Made by a program: the position numbers and the translations under genes. This document shows, one piece after another, positions 19,895-27,523 of a stretch of 41,543 nt of DNA. The DNA comes from a virus, in the IMG/VR virus record IMGVR_UViG_3300032116_000471, positions 1-41,543 of that record. One strand, written 5' to 3'. Every line of letters starts with the position of its first letter. Positions within the stretch are counted from its first letter, which is position 1. Below the pieces are notes generated by a model. It was given only the letters and a program-made list of their open reading frames with translations. It had not been told where the DNA came from and did not search any database.

Positions 19895-21376
19895 ATGTGG
19901 CTCGACAAGCTGATTGGTAGCATTGCGCCTGAAACCGGCGCGCGCCGCATGATTGCTCGTATAAAAATGCAGCATGCGGCAGAATTGTTGCGCGGCTATG
20001 ATGGTGCCACCAGTGGCCGCCGCACGGATGGCTGGGTGACGGCTTCGAGTTCGGCCAGTGCCGAAATGTTTGGTGCGCGAGGAAAACTGCGCGATCGTGC
20101 GCGCGATTTGGTTCGCAATAATCCGTATGCGACCAAGGCGGTGTCGGATTATCACAATTATGTCATTGGCACGGGGATCGTGCCGCGCGTGAAACTGGTT
20201 GCGGATGAACGCAAAAAATACAAAGAAGTATGGAAACGCTGGTCGAATGAGTGCGACCCTGAAGGCCTGAATGATTTTGGCGGATTGCAATCGCTCATTG
20301 CTGGATCGGAATTTGAAAGCGGCGAAGTGTTTGTGCGTTTTCGCAACCGCTATGCTTCGGATGGACTGAAAATCCCTTTGCAAATTGAAGTGCTTGAAGC
20401 TGATTATCTCGATACGCTGAAAAATAACGAAGGCGTGGGTAACCGCATCATTCAAGGTATTGAGTATAATGTGTTTGGAAAGCGCGTTGCGTATTGGATG
20501 CACAAAGAGCATCCTGGCAACCTATCGAGTTATTCGACGCTGGCATCCGTGCGGATTCCGGCGGAAGACATTATTCATGTGTTTCGCCGCACGCGCCCAG
20601 GGCAACCTGGTGGCGTGACAGCGTTTTATCCTGTGATCACACGCCTGAAAGATTTGGCGGATTATCAAGACGCGGAATTGATGCGTAAAAAAATTGCATC
20701 ATGTTTTGTCGCGTTTGTTAAGCAAGCCGGTGATGCCAGCAGCCCGCTGGGCAATGCCGAGGTGGACAAGAAAAGCGGCGACCGCATTGAAAAAATGAAG
20801 CCTGGCATGATCGGCTATTTGAAGGCAAACGAAGATGTCGAGTTTGGATCGCCTTCTTCGGACGGTGAATATTCGCCGTTTGTGAATTCCAAGCTGCATG
20901 AAGTGGCGGCGGGATTGCTGACCACTTATGATCGCTTAACCGGTGATTTGAGTCAGGCGAATTATTCGTCGCTGCGCGCAGGCGGTCTTGGTTTTAAGCG
21001 CAGTATTGAGCGGGTGCAGTATCAGCTATATTGCTTTCGTCTTTGCCATGCGATTCAAAAGCGCGTGTATGAAACGGCTGCGATCGCAGGCATGATTGAT
21101 AATATTGATGCGCCGACCGACTGGATGCCGCCGCCGATGGATATGGTGGATCCGATCAAAGACGCGCAAGCCGAAATTCTGCTGACCCGCGCTGGCATGC
21201 AAACTTGGAAACAAATGGTGGACAAACAAGGCTACGATCCTGACGAGCAGCTTGCTGAAATTGCCGAAACCAATAAGCAGCTCGATTCTGCCAAAGTGAT
21301 TGTTGATTCGGATCCACGCAACGTGTCGCAAAGCGGTATTTATCAATTCAATAATACCAATAACACGCAATCTTAG
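19895..21376 (+). CDS. Portal protein, lambda family
   Basis: A 493-residue protein that forms the dodecameric ring at one capsid vertex. RGKLRDRARDLVRNNPYATK near residue 65 and GTGIVPRV near 95 are typical of the lambda gpB group. The stem and clip region contains FVRFRNR and IEVLEADYLDT, and the later part contains GDLSQANYSSLRAG and QTWKQMVDKQGYDPDEQLAE. All family landmarks are in order. Start set at 19895 by the GAGGGAATAAC ribosome binding site. An upstream ATG at 19871 lies in the previous gene. Confidence 0.93.
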   Translation: MWLDKLIGSIAPETGARRMIARIKMQHAAELLRGYDGATSGRRTDGWVTASSSASAEMFGARGKLRDRARDLVRNNPYATKAVSDYHNYVIGTGIVPRVKLVADERKKYKEVWKRWSNECDPEGLNDFGGLQSLIAGSEFESGEVFVRFRNRYASDGLKIPLQIEVLEADYLDTLKNNEGVGNRIIQGIEYNVFGKRVAYWMHKEHPGNLSSYSTLASVRIPAEDIIHVFRRTRPGQPGGVTAFYPVITRLKDLADYQDAELMRKKIASCFVAFVKQAGDASSPLGNAEVDKKSGDRIEKMKPGMIGYLKANEDVEFGSPSSDGEYSPFVNSKLHEVAAGLLTTYDRLTGDLSQANYSSLRAGGLGFKRSIERVQYQLYCFRLCHAIQKRVYETAAIAGMIDNIDAPTDWMPPPMDMVDPIKDAQAEILLTRAGMQTWKQMVDKQGYDPDEQLAEIAETNKQLDSAKVIVDSDPRNVSQSGIYQFNNTNNTQS

Positions 21377-21385
21377 GAGTTTTTC

Positions 21386-23371
21386 ATGAGTGTTTCACAG
21401 CAGATGCCTTTGCAGCAACGCAAGGCGGAAATAGGCGCTATTGCCAAAAATTCAGACAGCGGCACCATTGAAGTCGATGTGGTGTGGTCAACCGGTGCGG
21501 CGGTACGTCGCTATGATTATCAAAACCGCGAATATTATGACGAAGTGCTGGTGATGGAACCATCGTCCATTCGCATGGAGCGCCTGACTTCCGGCAGCGC
21601 ACCGGTGCTTAATAGCCATTCAAGCTATTCGCTGGAAAGCGTGATTGGCGCGGTGCGCGGTGAATCGGCGCGCATTGAAAAGGGTCAAGGCCTTGCCACT
21701 TTGAGCGTGGATGCAGGCGGTGAGAATGAATCTATCGCGCGCAAAATTGAAAATAAAATTATTCGAAATGTATCGGTTGGCTACATCGTGCATCAGCGCG
21801 AGATTATTCGCCGCGATGGTGAAGTGCCGGTCTATCAAATTACCGATTGGGAGCCGTATGAGATTTCATTCGTCCCGATTGGAGCTGACGCAGGCGCAGG
21901 CGTGCGCGCAGCAGAAACACTATTTCCCTGCGAAACTATCAACCGGTCGGCGCAAGCGCCTTCCACAACCAACGAGGAAACTATGTCTAATCCAAACGTA
22001 ACTACCGCTGCATCCTCCGGTGTGGCGGAAACGCAGCCAGCAGCCGCGCCTGCGGTGAATGAGCAGCAGATTGCCAGCGAAGCTCGCTCTGCGGAGCTGG
22101 TTCGCATTCAAAGCATTCGCGCTTTGATAACACAAACCCGCACTTCGCACCCATCGCTGGATAAAAATCTGGCTACAATCGAAAACACTGCGATTGAAAA
22201 AGGTGAAACGATTGATGGTGTTCGCGCTAAAGTGCTCGACACGCTGACCAGCCAGCAAGAAAACATCACTACCACCGTGCGTATGGGTGAAGAAGATAAT
22301 CAAAAGATGGGCCGTGCGATTGAATCGGCCATTTTGCACCGTTATGATCCAACCAAATTCAAGTTAGAAGGTGGCGGTGAAGATTTTCGCGGCATGGCGC
22401 TGACTGAAATTGGCCGTGAAGTGCTTTCGCATCAAGGTGTGAAAGTGCGTGGTCTTAGCCGTTCAGAAGTGGCGGGCTTGATGCTGCAGCGCGCCGGTTC
22501 GCACACCACCAGCGATTTTCCTGCAATCCTTGCGAACGTGGCAAATAGAACCGTGCGTATTGCCTATGAAGCAGCACCGCGAACCTTTACCGCCTGGGCA
22601 CGTCAGGTAACTGCGCCGGATTTCAAGATTAATTCCCGCGTACAGCTTTCGGATGCGCCGGCACTTGAAAAAGTGAACGAAAACGGTGAGTTCAAAAGCG
22701 GTTCTTTCAGCGATCAGAAAGAAGAATATGCGCTGGCATCTTACGGTAAAATCGTGCCGATCACCCGTCAGGCGATTATCAATGACGATCAATCGGTGTT
22801 TACCCGCGTGCCTGCTGCGATGGCAACTTCCGCCGCTGCGCTTGAATCGGATATTGTGTATAATATTCTTAAAAACAATCCAAACCTTGCCGACGGCGTT
22901 GCGCTGTTTCATGCAACGCATAAAAACCTCGGCACTGGCGGCGCGATTTCCGTGACCACGCTCAATGAATTACGTCGCTTGGCTCGCACGCAGACTGGCC
23001 CGAACGGCACGATTTTAAATTTGCAACTGGCGTATTTGATTGTGCCTGCGGCGCGTGAAGCGGAAGGCCAGTCCTTCCTTGCTAACACACAGATTCTGGC
23101 CGGAAAAGCAGCGGATTATAATCCGTTTGCCGGATCCATGCAGCTCATCGTCGAGCCGCGCCTTGACGGTGTTGCGCTCAATCCATGGTATGCGGCAGCA
23201 GCAAATGGTGCGATTGATACGATTGAGTATTGCTACCTTGAAGGTCAGGTCGGCGCCTATATCGAAACCAAGATTGGTTTTGATGTGGATGGTATTCAGA
23301 TCAAAGTACGCAATGATTTTGCAGCGGCTCCGATCGATCATCGCGGTCTTGTCAAAAACCCAGGCGTATAA
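21386..23371 (+). CDS. Prohead protease-major capsid protein fusion
   Basis: A 661-residue fusion. Residues 1-190 are an HK97-type (U35) prohead protease with His78 (LNSHSS) and Ser130 (RNVSVGY) as likely catalytic residues. About 200-300 is an Ala/Gln-rich, scaffold-like helical region. The rest is a Mu gpT-like major capsid protein, with TFTAWARQVTAPDFKINSRV, QAIINDDQ and LFHATHKNLGTGGA. An internal in-frame ATG at 21983 (residue 200) has GAGGAAACT in front and could start the scaffold-capsid part alone. The protease would remove the scaffold during maturation. GGAG precedes the first ATG. A strong terminator follows. Confidence 0.92.
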   Translation: MSVSQQMPLQQRKAEIGAIAKNSDSGTIEVDVVWSTGAAVRRYDYQNREYYDEVLVMEPSSIRMERLTSGSAPVLNSHSSYSLESVIGAVRGESARIEKGQGLATLSVDAGGENESIARKIENKIIRNVSVGYIVHQREIIRRDGEVPVYQITDWEPYEISFVPIGADAGAGVRAAETLFPCETINRSAQAPSTTNEETMSNPNVTTAASSGVAETQPAAAPAVNEQQIASEARSAELVRIQSIRALITQTRTSHPSLDKNLATIENTAIEKGETIDGVRAKVLDTLTSQQENITTTVRMGEEDNQKMGRAIESAILHRYDPTKFKLEGGGEDFRGMALTEIGREVLSHQGVKVRGLSRSEVAGLMLQRAGSHTTSDFPAILANVANRTVRIAYEAAPRTFTAWARQVTAPDFKINSRVQLSDAPALEKVNENGEFKSGSFSDQKEEYALASYGKIVPITRQAIINDDQSVFTRVPAAMATSAAALESDIVYNILKNNPNLADGVALFHATHKNLGTGGAISVTTLNELRRLARTQTGPNGTILNLQLAYLIVPAAREAEGQSFLANTQILAGKAADYNPFAGSMQLIVEPRLDGVALNPWYAAAANGAIDTIEYCYLEGQVGAYIETKIGFDVDGIQIKVRNDFAAAPIDHRGLVKNPGV

Positions 23372-23393
23372 TCACGTTTATTAAAGCGACACG

Positions 23394-23422
23394 AAAAGGC
23401 GGGCTTAAAACCCGCCTTTTTT
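23394..23422 (+). terminator. Terminator after the capsid gene
   Basis: AAAAGGCGGG (23394-23403) pairs with CCCGCCTTTT (23411-23420) around a seven-base loop, ending in a T run. A partial stop here would keep capsid messages in excess over tail messages. Confidence 0.88.
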
Positions 23423-23453
23423 GTTGGTTCATTATTTTACAGAAAGGTTTTTT

Positions 23454-23789
23454 ATGAAGAATTTTATTCAAACAGGCGAAACGTTGACGCTGACTGCACC
23501 GTATCAGGTGAATTCTGGTAAAGGTTTCTTAGTCGGCTCTATTTTTGCGGTGGCTGCAAGCACTGCTGCAAACGGCGCGGAAGTTGAAGGCGTTACCACC
23601 GGCGTTTTTGAACTCGATAAAGCCGATTCACAAGCGTGGACGGTGGGTGCAAAGATTTACTGGGATAATACCAATAAAGTTTGCACCACGACTTCAGCTG
23701 GTAACACCTTGATCGGTGTTGCGGTAGCTGCGGTGGCTTCGACTGCCGGTTTAATTCTTGGCAAAGTTCGTTTGAACGGATCCTTCTAA
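23454..23789 (+). CDS. DUF2190-type capsid decoration protein (111 aa)
   Basis: The sequence NFIQTGETLTLTAPYQVNSG, VGSIFAVAASTAANGAEVEG and GAKIYWDNTNKVCTTT is typical of DUF2190 proteins, which are encoded after the capsid gene and probably decorate it as lambda gpD does. The C-terminus repeats small hydrophobic beta segments (LIGVAVAAVASTAGLILGKV). Start at 23454 is preferred over one 33 bases upstream, because AGAAAGG precedes it and the upstream part lies in the terminator. Confidence 0.85.
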   Translation: MKNFIQTGETLTLTAPYQVNSGKGFLVGSIFAVAASTAANGAEVEGVTTGVFELDKADSQAWTVGAKIYWDNTNKVCTTTSAGNTLIGVAVAAVASTAGLILGKVRLNGSF

Positions 23790-23795
23790 TTTTTT

Positions 23796-24116
23796 ATGAC
23801 CGCTTTTACTCAGCTCGCTGCAACCTTGTCTTTGGATGCGAATATGTCCGAAGCGGGGGTGTATGCGCCGAAGGTGGGGGCGGAAGTTTCGGTTCGTATG
23901 CTAATTAGTGATGTGCGGCAGGAAATCGGGTTTTCCGGTCTTTCTGCCGCGCAGGACGCAGTTCGTATTGAAATATCCGGTGATCAGCTTGCCGGAATAA
24001 CGCCAAAAGAAGACGATATCATCAAACGCGGCGAGGTGTATTACAAGGTTCGCACTGCGCTCAAAGATGATGCAGGAGTGTTTTATCGGTTTGATGTGGA
24101 TAAGGTTCGGCCATGA
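23796..24116 (+). CDS. Head-tail adaptor/head completion protein (106 aa)
   Basis: A small beta-rich protein with DQLAGITPKEDDIIKRGEVY and YRFDVDKVRP near the C-terminus, the pattern of short phage proteins that build the head-tail interface like lambda gpFII (a compact beta barrel). Assignment rests on position between the decoration protein and tail terminator genes and on this pattern. The stop overlaps the next ATG by four bases. Confidence 0.68.
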   Translation: MTAFTQLAATLSLDANMSEAGVYAPKVGAEVSVRMLISDVRQEIGFSGLSAAQDAVRIEISGDQLAGITPKEDDIIKRGEVYYKVRTALKDDAGVFYRFDVDKVRP

Positions 24117-24559
24117 GTGAGCCTATCAGCGAGCAGATTGTATTGGCGGTTTTTGAAAAACTATCCGGTATTACTGGCTATGAAGAATTATATATCGAGC
24201 GCAACCGCGATGCAGCGGTGACACGCTTTCCGACGCTGGTGTTGTATGACGGCGATATCACCGTGTCGTATGAAAACACAGGCCGCGTCGAGAATTTTTT
24301 ATCGATTCGGGTGGATGGATATGTCACGCCGATCGGGGATGCACAAACCGGCACGCTGATCAACCGGCTATGCGGGCAGATCGTGCAGGCGGTGCTGGCG
24401 GATTTTACGCTTGGCGGATTATGTTATGATATTGAAGAAGGTGAACGTTCGGTGGTGGTTTCCAATGAAGAAGGCCAGACGCCGCTTTCGTTTTTTTCGA
24501 TGCCCTTTGTGATTAAATATAGCACGGCGTTTGGGGATCCATTTACGCTGGTGCCGTAA
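24113..24559 (+). CDS. Tail terminator/completion protein, gpU-like (148 aa)
   Basis: An alpha-beta protein with an N-terminal helix (SEQIVLAVFEKLSGITGYEE), a strand region RFPTLVLYDGDITVSY, and a C-terminal SFFSMPFVIKYSTAFGDPF. This layout matches tail terminator proteins that cap the tail tube and join it to the head (gpU/minor tail Z type). The ATG overlaps the previous stop (ATGA). No catalytic motif. Confidence 0.7.
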   Translation: MSEPISEQIVLAVFEKLSGITGYEELYIERNRDAAVTRFPTLVLYDGDITVSYENTGRVENFLSIRVDGYVTPIGDAQTGTLINRLCGQIVQAVLADFTLGGLCYDIEEGERSVVVSNEEGQTPLSFFSMPFVIKYSTAFGDPFTLVP

Positions 24560-24594
24560 TTATTTTTGCTCAAGCGCCGCTTCGGCTGCGCTCC

Positions 24595-24692
24595 CACTTG
24601 GTCGCTAGTCGTCGCTGACGGCTCCTCCAAGTGTCCTTATTACCCTCCCGTTGTTATGGCTGGGCGGGCAGCAATGCTCGCCCATTTTTTTT
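24595..24692 (+). terminator. Inverted repeat and terminator before the tail tube genes
   Basis: A 10-bp stem (24661-24670 with 24675-24684, one G-T wobble) closes a GCAA tetraloop and is followed by eight T: a strong terminator. Upstream, CACTTGG (24595-24601) and CCAAGTG (24627-24633) form a second inverted repeat. The 154-base gap holds no gene. Confidence 0.85.
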
Positions 24693-24713
24693 AATTTGTT
24701 TGGAGAAAAAGAC

Positions 24714-24863
24714 ATGTCTGACCCCGAAAATATTCCGTCCCACCGCGCTACGCAGCCACAAAGCGTGGTCGTGCATGAATCTGAAGCGCCGGTGGTGAAA
24801 CCTTTAGAAAAAACCAGCGACGACAAAACCGTCGCTGCGCCCGCAACCAAAAAAACTTCTTAG
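24714..24863 (+). CDS. Small disordered protein before tail tube (49 aa)
   Basis: A polar, Pro/Lys/Ser/Thr-rich peptide (SDPENIPSHRATQPQSVVVH, then KPLEKTSDDKTVAAPATKKTS) with no predicted fold. A good ribosome binding site (GGAGAAAAAGAC) lies before the ATG at 24714, so it is translated. It stands between the terminator and the tail tube gene, and may be a tail-tube chaperone-like or linker peptide. Unrecognised. Confidence 0.65.
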   Translation: MSDPENIPSHRATQPQSVVVHESEAPVVKPLEKTSDDKTVAAPATKKTS

Positions 24864-24878
24864 AAGGAGAAATAAACT

Positions 24879-26030
24879 ATGCCATCCATGATGAGTCGTC
24901 GCTCAGTTATTCTGGCGAAAATTGAAGGAACGGAAGGCGTAGATGCCTCTCCGGTGGGAAACACTGATGCGGTGCTGGTCGAAAATCCAGTTCCAAGTTT
25001 TAACCCGAATTTTGCTGAAACCAATGAAGTGAGCAATTCGCTTGATGGTCAAGGCCCGATCGCCAGCGGCATGACGATGAGCTACAGCTTCCGTGTGGCG
25101 CTCAAAGGCACCGGCACGGCTGGTGTTGCGCCTGAATGGGGCAAGCTGATGAAAGCCTGCGGCATTGCTGAAACGCTTACCGCAACGGGGGTTCCGGCTG
25201 CACCTGAAGCCTTGGCAGCGGGCGGTTCGGCTTTTCTTGCGGTTTTGGGTGCGTCTGCAGTTGGCACGGCGCAGCTTTATCGCGGCATGCCGATTGTATT
25301 TACCGGCGCGGTGCCTGGCACTTCGTTTATCAGTGATTACACTGCTGCAAAAAACGCAACCCTGACCGACACGCTGGGCGGTTCGCTGGTTGCCACCACC
25401 AATTACCAGATTCCGCCAAATGTGCGTTATCAGCCTGGCTCGACCTCGATTCCATCACTGACGATTTACGGCCACCATGACGGTTCCGTATTCAAGATGG
25501 TAGGCGCACGCGGCACGGTGAATTTGACGTTTAACACCGCTGGCGTTGCGTATGCTGAGTTCAACTTCACCGGTATTTTTGCGGGCTACGCCGATATTGC
25601 GAATCCGGCTGCGACCTATGATTTGGGTCGTCCGGTGCCGTACAAAAACGGCAAGTTCCTGCTTGACCGCATTGAGCGCGCGATTTCTGCCGCGTCGTTC
25701 AATTACGGCAACAACGTGGTGTCGTCGGAAAATCCAAACAAGCTAGAAGGCTATGATATTGGCGAGATTGTTTCGCGCAATATCACCGGTCAGGCCGATC
25801 CGCTTTTAACGCCAGTTGCAACGCAAGATTTGATCACCAAGTTCCGCGCCGGCACAACGATGATGCTGCACGGGCGATACGGTGAAACCGCAGGCAACCG
25901 ACTTGCATTTACCGCGCCGAAAATTTTGCAAACCAATAACAATATTGGTGATCGAAACGGCAAATTGAATGTGAATATTCCGTTTGCGGCCACCGGCCCC
26001 GATGCGGGCGTGTTTTTGACGGTGTGGTAG
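24879..26030 (+). CDS. Major tail tube protein (383 aa)
   Basis: The N-terminus SRRSVILAKIEGTEGVDASP followed by NTDAVLVENPVPSF, and ALKGTGTAGVAPEWGKLMKACG, are typical of phage tail tube subunits of the long-tailed type. Later parts contain FKMVGARGTVNLTFNTAG. The protein polymerises as hexameric rings around the tape measure. The size is large for a tube protein, and the segment around residues 120-165 may be an extra exposed domain. AGAAGGAGAAATAAACT precedes the ATG. Confidence 0.88.
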   Translation: MPSMMSRRSVILAKIEGTEGVDASPVGNTDAVLVENPVPSFNPNFAETNEVSNSLDGQGPIASGMTMSYSFRVALKGTGTAGVAPEWGKLMKACGIAETLTATGVPAAPEALAAGGSAFLAVLGASAVGTAQLYRGMPIVFTGAVPGTSFISDYTAAKNATLTDTLGGSLVATTNYQIPPNVRYQPGSTSIPSLTIYGHHDGSVFKMVGARGTVNLTFNTAGVAYAEFNFTGIFAGYADIANPAATYDLGRPVPYKNGKFLLDRIERAISAASFNYGNNVVSSENPNKLEGYDIGEIVSRNITGQADPLLTPVATQDLITKFRAGTTMMLHGRYGETAGNRLAFTAPKILQTNNNIGDRNGKLNVNIPFAATGPDAGVFLTVW

Positions 26031-26033
26031 GTC

Positions 26034-26836
26034 ATGAGCATTCCATTACACACGAGCGAAGTGATGCAATACACGCCGATTCTGGCCAGCGATGAGCTGC
26101 CAAAGCCGGTGTATCACGTGAAAGTACCGAGCGTGTTTGATCGCGCTCGGTACACCCGCGAGCTGATTGGTCATGGTGTTACGTTTGTGACCCGCGACGA
26201 GTTTGCCCGCGAGCTGCGCGCAAGCGTGGAAAAATACACGGCGCAAGATCAGCACGAAGAAATTTTTGCGATTTTGGACGCGCCGGAAAAAGACGAAGCA
26301 CAGCTGGCGCTGATTGAAGAGCAGATTCGCGACATTAGCCCTGAATATTCACGCTTGCTTGGCAAGCGCAGCTTTTACAACGCGATGAGCCCACTCATTG
26401 CGGTGCAGCTGTTTGTGATCAAAGCTGATCATTTGCCGCAACTGGTGCGCGCCGAAGGGAAATTGAGCGAAGATTCGCTGCAATATATTCCGCAGGCGCA
26501 TTTGCAGGAGCTTGGCGGGTTTATTCAAGGCTTGATGATTTTGGATCCCGAGCAAAGAAAAAACTTGCATGCGCTGTCTGGCTCGCAGCTAGACCTGAAG
26601 AATTCGACGGATGGGAATTCGACGAAAGTGGCTGCGAAATCGAAGGGGAAATCTACCAAAAAAACCCGCGCCTGATCACCGCGTCCTGGACGCATGATCT
26701 CGTGCATTTATGGGGTTTTTATCGGCAGACGCCGCCCATGCTTCCTTGCACGGGCGCACCTTCGGAGCAGCCAGCGCTGCTAATGGATGCATTGCAATAT
26801 ATGAGCGCGGTCTATGCGCGGATTCCACCGAGATAA
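26034..26836 (+). CDS. Tail assembly chaperone with -1 frameshifted extension
   Basis: The zero-frame product (26034-26675, 213 aa) starts MSIPLHTSEVMQYTPILASD and ends in a Lys/Ser/Thr tail. The -1 frame is open through the following gap, reading NPRLITASWTHDLVHLWGFY then RQTPPMLP, and stops at 26836. That is the G/GT arrangement of lambda-like tail chaperones, which bind the tape measure. An A7 run at 26658-26664 in ACC AAA AAA ACC is the best slip site, although it is not a perfect X_XXY_YYZ heptamer. The -1 frame is also open and protein-like further upstream (EEFDGWEFDESGCEIEGEIY), so slippage could occur earlier. Confidence 0.75.
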
Positions 26837-26845
26837 TGAGGGAAT

Positions 26846-27496
26846 ATGTTTTTTAAAGCCGCGATCGACGGAAGTTTGACCGCTATTTTAAAAGCGCAAA
26901 CGGACGGCGTGAAAAAGATTGTTCAAGATTCAGTAAAAGAAGCAGCAGAAGCTTTAAAACAGGAACTTCGCAGCCAAACGCGTTCGGCACAATTAGGCGA
27001 CAAACTGGCAAATACTTGGCGTAGCGCGGTTTATCCTAAAAACAAAAACTCTTTAGAAGCAGCCGGTACCGTTTATTCTAAATCTCCACATATTCATCGA
27101 GCTTATTTGCTAGGCTCGGTGATTCGTGGAAAATATGGAAAATTTCTTGCAATTCCTACTGCTGCCGCGCCCAAAAGAATAAACGGTAAAAAACCAACGC
27201 CTCATCTTTACGAATCGTTTATTGGCGAGCTGTTTCTTATTAAAAAAACGGCAAAGCTGGGCTTTTTAATTGCTAAAGATCAGCGCCAAAGAAAAGGCAA
27301 ACGCGGTGGTTTTACAAAAGCATCTGACAAGCAAATAGCTACGGGGCGTGGGCTGGCTAGCGTCATAATGTTTATTCTTGTTCCGATTGTGCGAGTTCAA
27401 AAACGCATCGATCTTCCGTCAGCTATTTCAGCGGCGGAATCCTTTTTAGTAAATTCTTTAAAAGCGCGCCTCGAACAGATTCCTGAGCGGCAGTAA
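26846..27496 (+). CDS. DUF6441-family tail-region protein (216 aa)
   Basis: The pattern LGDKLANTWRSAVYP, VYSKSPHIHRAYLLG, FLAIPTAAAPK and FILVPIVRVQKRIDLPSAIS matches proteins I recall as DUF6441, found between the tail chaperone and tape measure genes in alphaproteobacterial phages. It is probably a minor tail or tail-completion protein. Its codons are more AT-rich than those of the genes around it, suggesting a different history. Start follows the chaperone extension by ten bases. Confidence 0.75.
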   Translation: MFFKAAIDGSLTAILKAQTDGVKKIVQDSVKEAAEALKQELRSQTRSAQLGDKLANTWRSAVYPKNKNSLEAAGTVYSKSPHIHRAYLLGSVIRGKYGKFLAIPTAAAPKRINGKKPTPHLYESFIGELFLIKKTAKLGFLIAKDQRQRKGKRGGFTKASDKQIATGRGLASVIMFILVPIVRVQKRIDLPSAISAAESFLVNSLKARLEQIPERQ

Positions 27497-27523
27497 TTTT
27501 AAAAATATTTATCGAGGTTTTTT

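Noticed and set aside
19787-20512. A 241-residue minus-strand frame under the portal gene.
   Set aside because: His/Arg/Phe-rich shadow of the portal codons; no ribosome binding site or motif.
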